From Aurelia coerulea (lineage: Eukaryota > Cnidaria > Scyphozoa > Semaeostomeae > Ulmaridae), in NCBI GenBank assembly GCA_039566865.1, contig CM076954.1, positions 14,718,001 to 14,782,000 on the forward strand: a DNA stretch of 64,000 bases, read 5' to 3'. Positions 53,956 through 64,000 of the stretch are shown in pieces. Each line of letters starts with the position of its first letter. Positions within the stretch are counted from its first letter, which is position 1. The notes beneath the pieces were generated by a model, which was not told the origin of the DNA, did not search any database, and saw nothing but the letters and a program-made list of their open reading frames with translations. The position numbers and the translations under genes are program-made.

Positions 53956-54772
53956 TACATGACAGTAATTATCGAAATTTAAAGTTGATATGAGATACAT
54001 TAGACTCTCAGGAAAGAGCTCAAATATACAGATGATGATTGTCAACTAGCTTCCATTGGAAACAAACGTAGTTACCTCAGTGTTTAACTCGCATTTGAGC
54101 CCTAGCATTCAAGAATTATTTCAAAAGTTTGAAGTTTCGAAATGTAATTAAACTTTTTCTTCGCCATCCCATCAAAAATGATTAAAAGGAATCGACACTG
54201 ATAAGAAGATGTAATAGGCCTACATCATACGCCATCTGATTGGAGCTCTCTTTCAAAACGCTATCTGATTGAAGTGATAACAATTAATGTGGCGTAAGGC
54301 CATTTTATTCGTATCTGTTCCGTTCTGTATTCTCGTCACCCAATGTTTCGTCATTTTTTAAATTAACCTTCAGATGTTGGGAATCTGCAGAACCAGAAGT
54401 CTAATTTCATAGCCATGACCTACTAAGTCTTTCCTTGGTGAAATTGATGAGTATTTCATATATAAAAAATTTTATTGAATTCGTTTATAACTAAACTTAA
54501 AAATGTATAATTAATTGATGGTGCTTGGTAGTAATACAGACCTGTGTCCTTTTGCTCTTCTCTTTTGGGGCTGCATACAAGATGAACTTTATTTTATTCC
54601 TTTTTTCGCCAACTGTGATTTAACAAAAGTCAAGGGTTATTTCGCTTTTAGTTTTACAGTTATGATGCTTTTGAGTCCTCAAATTTACTCCCAGTTTTAT
54701 AGGTAGGAAGAAGGATAATAATTACCGTTAGCTGGCCGGTTGGTGCAGGGAAAGCCGAACAGTGCAAATGTA

Positions 54773-55005
54773 CAGTTAAGCCCGAAATTATTCATACCCA
54801 TGCCAAATTCCGAGTATATTGCATCGTTCTATTTGAGGACCAATTTTTACTGTGGCTGAAGTTTTGTAAGATTGTGATAAAAGGCTGAAACAAGTGCTAC
54901 AAGAGACATTTCAAGGAATTAAATATCTTGTGAATTGGTTAGCAAATAGAACGATTGAAAATACGCCAAATTTGGCATAGGTATGAATAATTTCGGGCTT
55001 AACTG
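54773..55005. mobile_element. Tc1/mariner-like MITE with CAGTTAAGCCCGAAATTATT ends
   Basis: TA-flanked inverted ends CAGTTAAGCCCGAAATTATT followed by CATACC. Inner arms CAAATAGAACGAT and ATCGTTCTATTTG also pair. 233 bp. Confidence 0.8.
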
Positions 55006-55795
55006 TACGTCTTCAAAATGGTCAAAGAAAGGAGGTCAAATCAAATTTTCATATAGATCTTGGGCACTTTGGGCAGAGAAACCAGGGAGTGGGGCAAATT
55101 TTTACAAAACTCTGGTGAATTTAAAAGAGGGTATCAAAATGAATTTGCGGCAAATCATTGAAGTGGGTCAAACGTTCCTTTTGCTTTTCATTGCAGATGG
55201 GTAATTTCTTATTGTCAAAACCAGAAAGAAGAAAATACCGAAAATAGGTTCCATATACAGACACACGCAGCTTCATCTATAGGCAGGGTATCATTTTAAG
55301 GAATTTGACTCTGGGACAGGGTGCTTTTCAGAGTGCTTTTCAGATTTTCCAGCGGCATCTCCCCGTCTGTTCGTAGACCAAATACCCCCCCCCCCTCCCC
55401 CCGGGCACACACAAAACCCTTTTACGATAACAAAAAGGACAAATTTAGCAAATAATGATTGCAGAGAGAATAAGATTTGCCCTCTGTCTCTCGCTTTCGG
55501 TTCCTTTACTTCTATTTTACCGTAAAAAATAGAATGAAACCTAAAGCGAGAGATTTACCCACCAGGAAACGCTGTGGAATGTGGCAAATCGCCATTTACA
55601 TTCTCATAACAACAACCACAACACAAGTCATCTACCGACGTCAGAATGATGTTGAACATGAAAAGATGAGAAAGCGAAAAGAAAGTACTGGATTTGATTT
55701 TTCCAGAATCATATTTCATAATCGTTTCACTTTCAAATTGGTTCCTGGTAATAGAAGAAATACTAAAGGACAAAATTTGAAGTCATATTCATAAA

Positions 55796-55813
55796 ATGGA
55801 GGTCATACATCAG
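55796..55813 (+). CDS. Dok-like exon 1
   Basis: ATG GAG GTC ATA CAT CAG followed by donor GTGAGT. Chosen because MEVIHQ joined to GWLDM reproduces the start of Dok PH domains and phases agree. A 105-codon upstream frame (55477-55794) stops one base before this ATG. Confidence 0.65.
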
Positions 55814-58800
55814 GTGAGTAAGAAAGACAAATAAAGTTTCAAAGTTGTCTTGGCCTAACTTAACAAGGCCTAAAAGTTAGTTGGAAAGAATGAGTCACTC
55901 TACTCTAAATGACGTTCCAACATTAAAGGAAACACATTCATGGCTTCTTAAATGTGCTGAGAAATTAAGTATGAGATAAAGAAACTGTTAGGCGCAAATC
56001 TAATAGCGAAAGGGCCATCATTGAAAACAAAAAGGGGAACTGGGAAGGAGGCAGGCCTAACATTCATTTAAGTTCTTTTGGAATGTTGGAATGTCACAAA
56101 TCATGGGTAAAGATTCCCTCAAGTTTAAAAATTTGTTTGATCAACACTTAGATTTCTGTAACTTTTTAATTCCTTTTATAATTGTTTATCTATCTACCAA
56201 TTAATGCTAACTTTAACAAGTTGAATGAAGGCTATTGCACATAACAAAAAGAAACTAATGATATGATATACCCCTTTGAATAGGAAATTTTTAGACAGGG
56301 AATATTTTCCAACAATCCAACAATCACTCCGACCCCACATCCCAACCATGGAGAACGAGAACCCATCCAGCCCCCCATAAAGAAAGGCACCGGACGAATC
56401 CCCACGGCCGACCCAGCAGAAAGAAAGCAGAAAATGAAAGACCAGAATGACCGCCAGACAACATTCCCTGTCTATTTAGGCGTGAAGATATGAGGTTTAA
56501 AGGATTGACAAATATAATATAGGGGAGATCGGGCCAAGTTGTAACACTTTTCAGTAAAGGGACATTTCTCCTTATGACCAAAACAAGGACCTGTCTTTAT
56601 ACCACCATGCGTTGTGTTTGACAATTGGCTATTGAACATATGTTGTTTCACAAATATGTTGCTGAAGAGTGTTATGGAACCTTTAAGTAACTTGTAAGAA
56701 ACTCTGAGTACTCAAAATCTGATGATTTTAACAATCTTTCAGTGTTGACCACCATTCTATTCTTATTTTCCAAAATTGGAAAGAGTGTTGTTGACCTTAA
56801 AGGCTAAGAGTTTTGTCTGTACATGCATTTTTTGATATTTTTATTGCAGGGCTGGCTGGACATGTCTGCAACAAAGTCAAATTCAAAGAATTGGCTGAAG
56901 AAGACTGTTACAAAACCATGGAAGAGGAAGTTCTTTGTGCTGTGTAGAGATGAAGAAAATATTGACAAAGTTTGTCTAATGGCATATGACAAGGAAGAAC
57001 ATGTTGTCAAGCAGAAAACAAAAAAGATTTTAGATTTATATCCAAGATTTCAAGTTGCGAAAAAGACTGAGTTGAAAGGAAAAGAATTTGCATTCCAAGT
57101 GAGCAATGAAGGAGAAGGCTGGTTTTTAGCTACTGAAAGTCAGAAGATTTTAGATTTATGGGTTATTCAGATTCAAATGCAAACAAAGCTTAGTCGCTCA
57201 ATATCAGGTATGAGTTTTCCAAGCCAAATTAGGGATTTGTCTTTAAAGACTCTGCGCTAACCAGCAGCCTTTGCATGCATTCTTTGTGAAACAAAATAAA
57301 CAACATTCTCCAACCAAACTTGAGCACACGTGCAAGGTATGCAGGTTGCCTTTGAAAATTGGAGAAAGGGAAATATAAATTTTTGGACCCTATGACTGTG
57401 TCAATGTTGGAAGCTCTATTCAGTTAGAGCTTGATGCAGTGATTTGTTTTGTTATCAGAAAAAAAACCGTGTTTCTCATGCATAATGGCTGAAAGGAAGC
57501 TCGGCATTAAAAAATACAATCAAACTTGATTAAGTTTTTCACTTTTTCACTAAGTTTGTATCTTAATTTTGATATGGAATGAGATACAGTAAAACTGTGT
57601 TGAATTTGTGCATTTGACTCATAAAATTGTACGTTGAATCCATAAAATATGGTGTAAAAGAACTAAAAAGCTATTCATATATATCCTCGTCATTTGATTT
57701 TGTGATTTATCGACCCCTCTCTAATTAAGTCTCATCTCTTTTAAGCCCCCCTCTGGAGTGTCCGAAATTAAATAAGTTCCCCCAGGGGTTTAATAGAGCT
57801 TTTACAGTAAGTCCCTGGGGCGTATTTCTGGATTCAAGGTAAACAGTAGCCTTTGAAACAGTGTGCATTCTTCCTGACTCACCTGATAGTATCAAATTTT
57901 TATGTTACTCCTTACAGGCAGATTATTCAGTGTCAAAGCAGCAAATACAAAACAGCTACAAAGGGTTGGTGCAAAAGACCAGAGATGTTTACTGCATTTT
58001 ACAAGATGGGGACTGACATTAGCATTACAAGAATCCAGATCTGTTCTGGCTTTATGGCCACTAGATACAATTAGAAATTACGAATGCACTGGAACAGGTC
58101 AATTCTTATTTGAGGCTGGCCGCAGGTCTCCAATGGGTGAAGGAAAATATGCCTTCTTTACATTTGATGGAGAAGATGAAGTCATGTTCAATGTTATTGA
58201 TGTTTTCGTAAGTGCTAGACTGAATGAAAAGGCTGACCTGATGCCAACCAAAGGCAGAAGAGAGATCTCAGATGATGAAATCTTAGCTGCATATGACAAA
58301 CATCATGCTTGTGTGCTTGGTAGCCCACCACCTGACATGCAGCTGGGTATGAAATTTACCATTAGATATAAATTCAACCCGTGAATAAAATGATGAAATT
58401 AGATGGCAATATCGAGTGGGTCAGAAAAAATATGGGGAGCTTGGCGGATTTTACCATCGCTTGTGGCGACCCAATTGTCGTGAACTAAATTTTAACATGC
58501 AGCCAAAAGTCTAACCAGATCATAAACCTTTCCCCATTAAGATCGGTCACTTGCTTCATTAATTAAACAGATCAGGGAAGAATTAAATAAGATGTTTGAA
58601 AAATCTAAGTTGAACTTTTGGCTGCACGGAAAAACTTAGTTGAGGACGATCGGGTGGCTACAAGCGAGGTTGGAGTCTGCTAAACACCCCATGTTTTTCT
58701 GACTCACCCGGTATAATTCCGCAAAATAGGCAACAAAATATGGAAATGATTGTATGGAGCATTCTTGGTTTTATCCTACTACATGACAGCAGACCCTGCA

Positions 58801-61737
58801 AGGTCAAGGCATATCCTGAAAAATGGATCACATTGATTTTGGTGTTCCGCAAAGCTCTTGTCTGGGTCCACTGATATTTCTAATGAACATATATGACCTG
58901 CCCTAACGTAATTTTTGCCCATGCTGCATGATATCATTTCTCAACAAGAAAATTCAAATGATTGCATCCTTCCCCCATCATTCACATTTCTTTCACTGCA
59001 TAACCCTCGTCTAATTTAGTTTTTTACATCCAAGAATCAGATTTTCACTTTTGGGGCACATCAAATGTTTATAAGAATCCCACCAAGTTGCAGAAATGAA
59101 CTGATCTATGAAGCCCGTTAAGGGAGAGTAGTATTATTCCATATTTAATTCTGAAATTTTGATACTATTTCATATTTCAAAATCACCGTCATGAAATAAT
59201 TCAGAAACAGCAAATAATTAATTTTTGCTCAAAAGTAAAAAACTTTATATTTCATATCATAGATTTATTATTATTTAAAATTTTAAACTTTGAATTAACT
59301 TGAATAGTCTATCCTGTATCCATATTTCGTGTCTGAAAATCTCAATTATTCATATTTCAAATACCCTAATATGGTCGAATATGGCCTCTTTTACTGCAGA
59401 TAACATTATTTTGCCGAAATTTGAGCTCAAGATATTACTATGCTAATACTCTGCTTCATGTACAGTAAGGATACTATGAAAAACCAAACCATGCGTTACC
59501 TAACGATAATTGGTTATTTTTCTCTCGTTTTAGAGGATGATGAATATGCCAAAATGGGACTGCCCTACTCCAGCAAGACTGTCTCGATGGCATGTGAACG
59601 ACCTCCATCATATCATCACCTGGCAAGAACGGGTGTCATAAATCCTGTCCCAGATGATTTTGAAAGTTGTCCTCCTGCATCATATGACCAACTTGATAGG
59701 ACAACAAGCTGGGGAAGAAGCCCCATGGACGAAGCTGGTTATAATGTGATTGACAGATCGAAAGGAAATTCTTTTTCGGCTACTTACGACCGTTTAGACA
59801 GAGGAGCTGTTGCAATCCAAGTGAGTACATTTTTATTTTTCCTTTTTTATGATTTTCGTCCTTCTCTCTCTCTTGAAATGAAGTTGAACATTGATGATTT
59901 TTCATGATTCTTTGAGTCCTTCTTTCGTAGCTTGAAGATAGCATTAAACATGGGCTGAAGCGAACATTTTTATTAATGCAAATGAATAGCACTGCTCAAG
60001 GGCGCCTACCTTGTAGGAAATGTGTTTATTCCCAGTACTGTACCCGTGACCCAGTACACAGAGTGACCCAGTACACAGAGTAATTGGTGTCCTGTGACCC
60101 AGTCCTGTTAATCTGTGTTACAAGGATTTTCAAATTCTAACGTCTGTTAAACAAATTCAAAGGAAATTCTCGAGCTTCTTTTGAAGCTTCGTTCACCTGA
60201 AAGAAGAACTGCTGAGCATTTATTTTCTAGCAATCCTGGCAATGTGTTTTGCTGATCAGCAACGTTTCCTTCAGTAGTTTATCAAAAAAGAAATGCAATG
60301 TTTATAAGGCCCCTAAACGAGCCCTCGTCCCCTGCATTTTTTGTTATGTTATGTGAAATTGTTTTATTGTATCCTAAACATTATATCCTCTTCTTTAAAG
60401 GCTGCTGGCCACTACAGTCGATTCAGCAGCATTCAAAGGGATAAAGCATGCGTGTCACCAGGCAACTATCCATTAACTAATCATGAGCCATCCGTTCCTA
60501 ACCTGATGTACACTGGAGAAGATCGAAATGACTTTGGTCACCGAAGTGCAAGCGTATCTTCAACACAAAGCGATATCACATATTCTAACACAGTGAGCCC
60601 AGCTGAGACAGATGGCTTTCAGGTCTCTATTTTACATTGTCTCAATTCAGCTGTTATCCTGTATTTTGGACGTTTCATGATAGGAAGGTGAACAACGAAA
60701 TAAATATAATCCACGAAAGAGCGTTAAGAACCGCTTTCAAGGAAACATCGTCAACTTTTGATGAGTATTGACCAAAGCAGACTCAGTCACGAATTCCATG
60801 CACAAATGCGTATGGTATAGAGACATCGGGTACACTGGACACAAACTTTGGCATTCTTTGCCAGGAGAAGTAAAAGAGTCTCATGCCTTGACAGAATTTA
60901 ATCGGAAAATATAAAAAAGTTGATTGATTTATTTGTATAATCAATTTGTAAATAGGATTATTTCATTCTGAGTTTTCATTTTGTTATTGGTTGCCTTTAA
61001 GGCCTTGGTTACACGATACCGGATTGCTTTTCGCATCGGATTGGTATCAACCCATCTTGGTCAAAATCGCACGCAGTTACACGACACCGGATTGCCATGA
61101 ACCCATTTTGGATTGCAGTTACACGACACCGAGTCACCCCCCCCCACTGCGAAGTCTCAGTCTATTGTCTTTGACAACTGCGAAGCCTAAATGGAGTTGG
61201 GTCATATCGGATTGGTGCAGTTATACGAGCAAATGGAGTGGGGTTACATCGGATTTGTGCAGTTACACGAGATGGAATCCGGAGCGGAGTGAATCGGATT
61301 GATTTTCGCCTCGCCTCCAGAGCGGAGTGATTTCACTCCGCGAAAACGCAGTGGAGTGACACCGGATTGCCTCGGTGTCGTATAACTGCACCCTCCTGTC
61401 CGATGCGAAAAGTAATCCGGTGTGTGACGAATCCGGTATCGTGTAACTGGGGCCTAATTTCCTTCACGTAGCTATCATTGTGACAACCATAAATGAATAA
61501 ATTATCATTATTAATCATAAATTATCATTATTATTGTAGGTCAGGAATAACAGCACTGGTGGTCGAAAACAGAGAAGAACAACAGGGGATAGGACTGTGA
61601 CAGATGAACCCCCTGCCCTCCCCCCACCAAGATCTCCGGCGCCAGGTCAGTCGAAACCAGTTCCAATGCCTGGTGATTTGTTGCCCAATAAAGGTATTAC
61701 ACGCCAGCATTCTGAGTATCAAAATACAGAACCGTGA
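55796..61737 (+). CDS. Dok-family PH-PTB adaptor protein, complete six-exon gene
   Basis: Membrane-recruited docking protein of receptor and cytoplasmic tyrosine kinases. Exons 55796-55813, 56850-57207, 57918-58346, 59534-59820, 60401-60622 and 61540-61737 join in frame to 503 residues. PH domain about 3-120: MEVIHQ|GWLDM, KPWKRKFFVLCRDEEN, ending ILDLWVIQIQ. IRS-type PTB domain about 128-235: FSVKAANTKQLQ, LAL..ALWPLDTIRNYECTG, FLFEAGRRSPMGEGKYAFFT, MFNVIDVFV; the FEAGRR phosphotyrosine-binding arginines are present. Tail about 260-503 with tyrosines in DDEYAKM, PPSYHHLA, ASYDQLDR, AGYNVIDR, ATYDRLDR, ITYSNT and SEYQNT; the last two fit the pYxN Grb2-SH2 motif. A Pro-rich stretch ALPPPRSPAP may bind SH3 domains. 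The first exon is only 18 nt but gives the usual residues before the PH glycine, with A at -3 and G at +4. Dok subtype is not resolved. Confidence 0.88.
56850..57207 (+). CDS. Dok-like exon 2 (PH domain)
   Basis: 358 nt, acceptor TTTTTATTGCAG, donor GTATGA. Contains nearly the whole PH domain, including KPWKRKFFVL and a final tryptophan helix LDLWVIQIQMQ. Confidence 0.92.
57918..58346 (+). CDS. Dok-like exon 3 (PTB domain)
   Basis: 429 nt, acceptor CTCCTTACAG, donor GTATGA. Contains the full IRS-type PTB domain and the start of the linker (GSPPPDMQL). Confidence 0.93.
58411..58711. mobile_element. Mariner-like palindromic MITE in Dok intron 3
   Basis: Left GAGTGGGTCAGAAAAAATAT and right CATGTTTTTCTGACTCACCC are inverted, with CCGG then TA at the right end. 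The core pairs GCAGCCAAAAGT with ACTTTTGGCTGC-like sequence. A solitary related left end is at 6004. Confidence 0.65.
58836..58912 (+). pseudogene. LINE reverse-transcriptase scrap
   Basis: Reads FGVPQSSCLGPLIFLMNIYD then LP and a stop, a decayed [21 protein letters not shown] motif. In Dok intron 3. Confidence 0.65.
59534..59820 (+). CDS. Dok-like exon 4 (tyrosine-rich tail)
   Basis: 287 nt, acceptor CTCTCGTTTTAG, donor GTGAGT. Contains EDDEYAKMGLPYSSK and three spaced motifs YDQLDR, YNVIDR, YDRLDR. Confidence 0.9.
60401..60622 (+). CDS. Dok-like exon 5
   Basis: 222 nt in phase 0, acceptor TTCTTTAAAG; the donor CAG|GTCTCT is weak. Reads AAGHYSRFSSIQRDKACVSP through SSTQSDITYSNTVSPAETDG to FQ. 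Confidence 0.8.
60678..60915 (+). pseudogene. LINE reverse-transcriptase C-terminal fragment in Dok intron 5
   Basis: Reads RKVNNEINIIHERALRTAFK, ETSSTFDEY then a stop, and in a shifted frame DIGYTGHKLWHSLPGEVKES then HALTEFNRKI, the usual end of CR1/Jockey-like ORF2. Confidence 0.75.
61001..61454. mobile_element. PIF/Harbinger-like palindromic MITE in Dok intron 5
   Basis: TAA at 60998-61000 and 61455-61457 flanks ends GGCCTTGGTTACACGATACC and the inverse of GGCCCCAGTTACACGATACC. The 454-bp body repeats GTTACACGANACCGGATT. Same end type as 20921-21402. Confidence 0.78.
61540..61737 (+). CDS. Dok-like exon 6 (terminal)
   Basis: 198 nt with TGA, acceptor TTATTATTGTAG. Reads VRNNSTGGRKQRRTTGDRTV, DEPPALPPPRSPAPGQSKPV, ending RQHSEYQNTEP. 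Two internal GT sites (near 61644 and 61694) could act as donors, but the frame runs on to a tyrosine motif and stop. Confidence 0.75.
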   Translation, partial: VRNNSTGGRKQRRTTGDRTVTDEPPALPPPRSPAPGQSKPVPMPGDLLPNKGITRQHSEYQNTEP

Positions 61738-61820
61738 AGTTCTTGTTATTGATTTTTCAGCTATATGTTATGACTGAATTTTATGATTATTTTCAAAAGT
61801 TTAACTTTGCGGTGTTATAT

Positions 61821-63353
61821 CAGGTGTCCCAAAAAATTGGTCGATGTTTGATTAATTGTTGAAAAATGACGATGGAAAGAACGGATTCCCTTGTGACGTA
61901 ACTTTGTCCCAAAGACCTTGATTCAATTTTAGAGACCAGAATATCGCAAATCCACTGAAAATTCACTGAGCTGCGAGCTTTTAAAGATAAGTTTGTTCGA
62001 CAGCTGAAGAGACGCCTGAAGGACTTGATGTGCATAAACGATCCAAAATAGAGGTAAAAGAAGCTTATCTAATGGCGTCCCCCCGTTACTACTTGAGCTC
62101 AACAAATACCGAATGTCTAAAAAAGTACCCCCTTTTGACAAATGGGAAAGAAACGATAAAATATCGAGATTTTTTGCTTTCATAGCTACCTTTTTTGATC
62201 TCCAGCTTAAATGCACATACCTTGCATTTTAAAATCGTCCACCAAACACAGGAGATATGAGTTCACAAGGTCAAAATTTGGAGTGCACTTGAAGCCCCAG
62301 AGGTTTTGCAAAGGGCCTAGCCATGATTAGATATCACAGGCATTTTGCAAAAGAATTTTCAACATGGACCTTTAGTTATAATTATACCTTGAAATGCTTC
62401 AATTGTTCTTGAAATGACTTTATTTTGAGGAATCGGTCGTTGCTTTGCATTCCATCCCAAGTGTTATTTGTATCAAAGAAGACGAAAAGGAGCACATGCA
62501 CACTCATTTTGGAAATGTGGCACGATTTTATCACTCTTACCACATTTTTACTATTTTCGTTTAATCAGGGCGATGCACGTGCATCTTTCACTCTTTTCGA
62601 AAGCGAAAAACTGAAAATTAAAGTTTACAAGTGCTTTGGAAAATGTTCATGATACAAATCATGGCTAGGCCCTTTTTCTAGTACAAAGTCGTATTTTTTA
62701 AAGAATTGATTGCTTACATTTTCTTTTTCAAAACCTCTCGTTTCAGGTGCACTGTAAATTTTTACTTTGCAAACTTGTATCTTCGGTGTTTGGTAGACTA
62801 TCTTTAAATGCAAGGTATGCGTATCTGAGTTGAAGATCAACAAATGTAGCTATGAACTCAAAAAGTCCTGAAATTTTATCGTTTTGTCCCCTTCTTTAAT
62901 CAAAAGGGGGTAGTTTTTTCAGACACCCGGTGGGATTTCGAAAGTGATTTGATTCTTGTAACCATTGTCAAAATTCGGTGAAAATGCAAATGTCCAAAAA
63001 ATATTCAATCGAAACTTAATCAATAAAACTAAAAGACAGGCATTTTCAAACAATGTTTCTCGAAAATTCGTTCCATATCCCACTTGGTTTGCCCTGCAAT
63101 AAACGAGAAACAAATGCTAGTTGCACTATAGATGCTATCGACAAGCCTCTGGTGGGTACAGCTTTCGCACAAATGTGAACTTCAAAGGCTCAAAACTCCG
63201 TGAATATTAAGCTGATTTGCACAGTTGTAGTGCCCAAACTAATTCAAGGTTTTTTAGGAGTAGCGTTATCTTACCATGGAGCCCGTTCGTTAGGTCGTTA
63301 TTCTTTAATATTAAATCGAATGTGAAACAGTTTTTGTGACACCCGACACCCTG
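61821..63353. mobile_element. Mariner-like MITE family E copy split by a family D element
   Basis: Left end CAGGTGTCCCAAAAAATTGG, right end inverse of CAGGGTGTCGGGTGTCACAA with TA after it. Family E sequence (GGATTTCGAAAGTGATTTGA) resumes at 62933 exactly as in the uninterrupted copy near 3750-3775, so 62109-62930 is an insertion. Confidence 0.72.
62109..62930. mobile_element. Mariner-like palindromic MITE (family D), nested
   Basis: Left end CCGAATGTCTAAAAAAGTAC preceded by TA and right end inverse of CCGGGTGTCTGAAAAAACTA. The arms of about 230-280 bp are inverted (CCACCAAACAC; GGGCCTAGCCATGATT). 822 bp. Confidence 0.78.
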
Positions 63354-63388
63354 TAACATTGGATCCAGACAAAATGAATTATGTTTAA

Positions 63389-63652
63389 CCCTATCTCACC
63401 TGGGGGGATGAATTCAATTGCAGATATTAATCTAGAATGTATGCCAAATTATGCCTACACATGTATTTGATCATGTCCAACTCAATTTGAAACAAAAAAT
63501 TTCAATTTAATGCCCCATTTCATTGTCTCTATCATATTGGTGATAATCATGATAACCATAACTTAACATCTTCGTATTGTCATAGCAACGAAAACAATAG
63601 AGATAATTTGATTTAATCACGTGATTTTGATTGTTTGCATCGAAGTCCATCA
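63389..63652. mobile_element. piggyBac-like MITE, truncated relative of 19639-20212
   Basis: TTAA (63385-63388) then CCCTATCTCACCTGG. The interior matches the earlier copy in inverse orientation (AATCACGTGATTTTGATTGT, TTGTCATAGCAACG). Its far end is cut by the element beginning near 63654. Confidence 0.7.
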
Positions 63653-64000
63653 GAGGCCCTTTACATGAGAAAAGTCAACCCGGGTGGAGTTTCACCCCGG
63701 GTTGAGTTTTGCTGAATGTTGCGAATTTGGCTTGCGTTTACATGAGATTTTCAACCTGGGGCGACTTTCAGCTTTCATTGTTGTTGTTTGGTGCCAACTC
63801 AACACACGATGGTTCTAACGTTTATTTTAAAGTTTATGCCCACAACGAACTCTCAGCGTTGCATTGCAAATGAATTTCATGATGTTGCTTCAAATCATGC
63901 ATCAACAAGCATCAAGCTTTGAAGCAGGAGATTTCACGTGCCATAGAGGAAAAGAATCGTGCGTTAAAAAGATATAACCAACTTCACAGATTCTATTCTT

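Larger units (their letters stand above)
49691..55795. other. EDEM3 3' UTR and spacer to the Dok gene
   Basis: No gene recognised. An AAT microsatellite is at 49906-49926. From 51000 onward it is mostly palindromic elements (listed separately). About 49930-50990 and 54010-54740 hold nothing I can name. Confidence 0.5.
61738..64000. other. Downstream spacer of the Dok gene
   Basis: Filled by the nested mariner-like pair, the piggyBac-like relative and, from about 63654, another GGCCCTTTACATGAGAAAA-ended element with CACCCCGGGTTG blocks that runs off the window. No gene recognised; no clear poly(A) signal for the Dok gene. Confidence 0.5.

Overview
The window is metazoan nuclear DNA, most likely from a marine invertebrate; a cnidarian is my best guess, but it rests only on overall character and is weakly supported. 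The reasons for metazoan are short exons with GT/AG introns, animal signalling families (a Ras-family GTPase, a Bcl10-like CARD adaptor, a Dok-type PH-PTB adaptor), a 24-exon EDEM3 mannosidase, AT-rich spacers, and dense non-autonomous DNA transposons and decayed LINEs. Nothing looks prokaryotic or viral. Layout: (1) 87-779 (+) is the last coding exon of a RASD/DIRAS-like small GTPase whose 5' part lies outside the window. (2) 5544-7988 (-) is a complete three-exon gene for a 171-residue CARD protein resembling Bcl10 with a PPPAY tail. (3) 7989-16870 is spacer filled by mobile elements, chiefly a 4.5-kb hAT-type element with a perfect 8-bp target duplication and large internal palindromes. (4) 16871-49690 (+) is a complete EDEM3 gene: signal peptide, GH47 domain, PA domain and a long acidic tail (1205 residues). 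All exon phases join. One 84-nt exon is present twice in tandem, and a second copy of the exon-21 acceptor lies 133 nt upstream of the true one. (5) 49691-55795 is spacer made largely of palindromic MITEs. (6) 55796-61737 (+) is a complete six-exon Dok-family adaptor (503 residues) with a PH domain, a PTB domain and a tyrosine-rich tail. (7) 61738-64000 is nested MITEs. The genes do not form one pathway. EDEM3 acts in ER-associated degradation of misfolded glycoproteins. The GTPase, the CARD protein and the Dok protein are signalling components. The unifying theme of the window is transposon load: mariner-like (TA), hAT (8 bp), MULE-like (9 bp), PIF/Harbinger-like (TWA) and piggyBac-like (TTAA) elements, each called from visible target-site duplications and several nested in each other. 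Positions were read by eye from the sequence; splice sites were chosen by GT/AG, reading-frame continuity and family similarity recalled from memory, with no transcript support.
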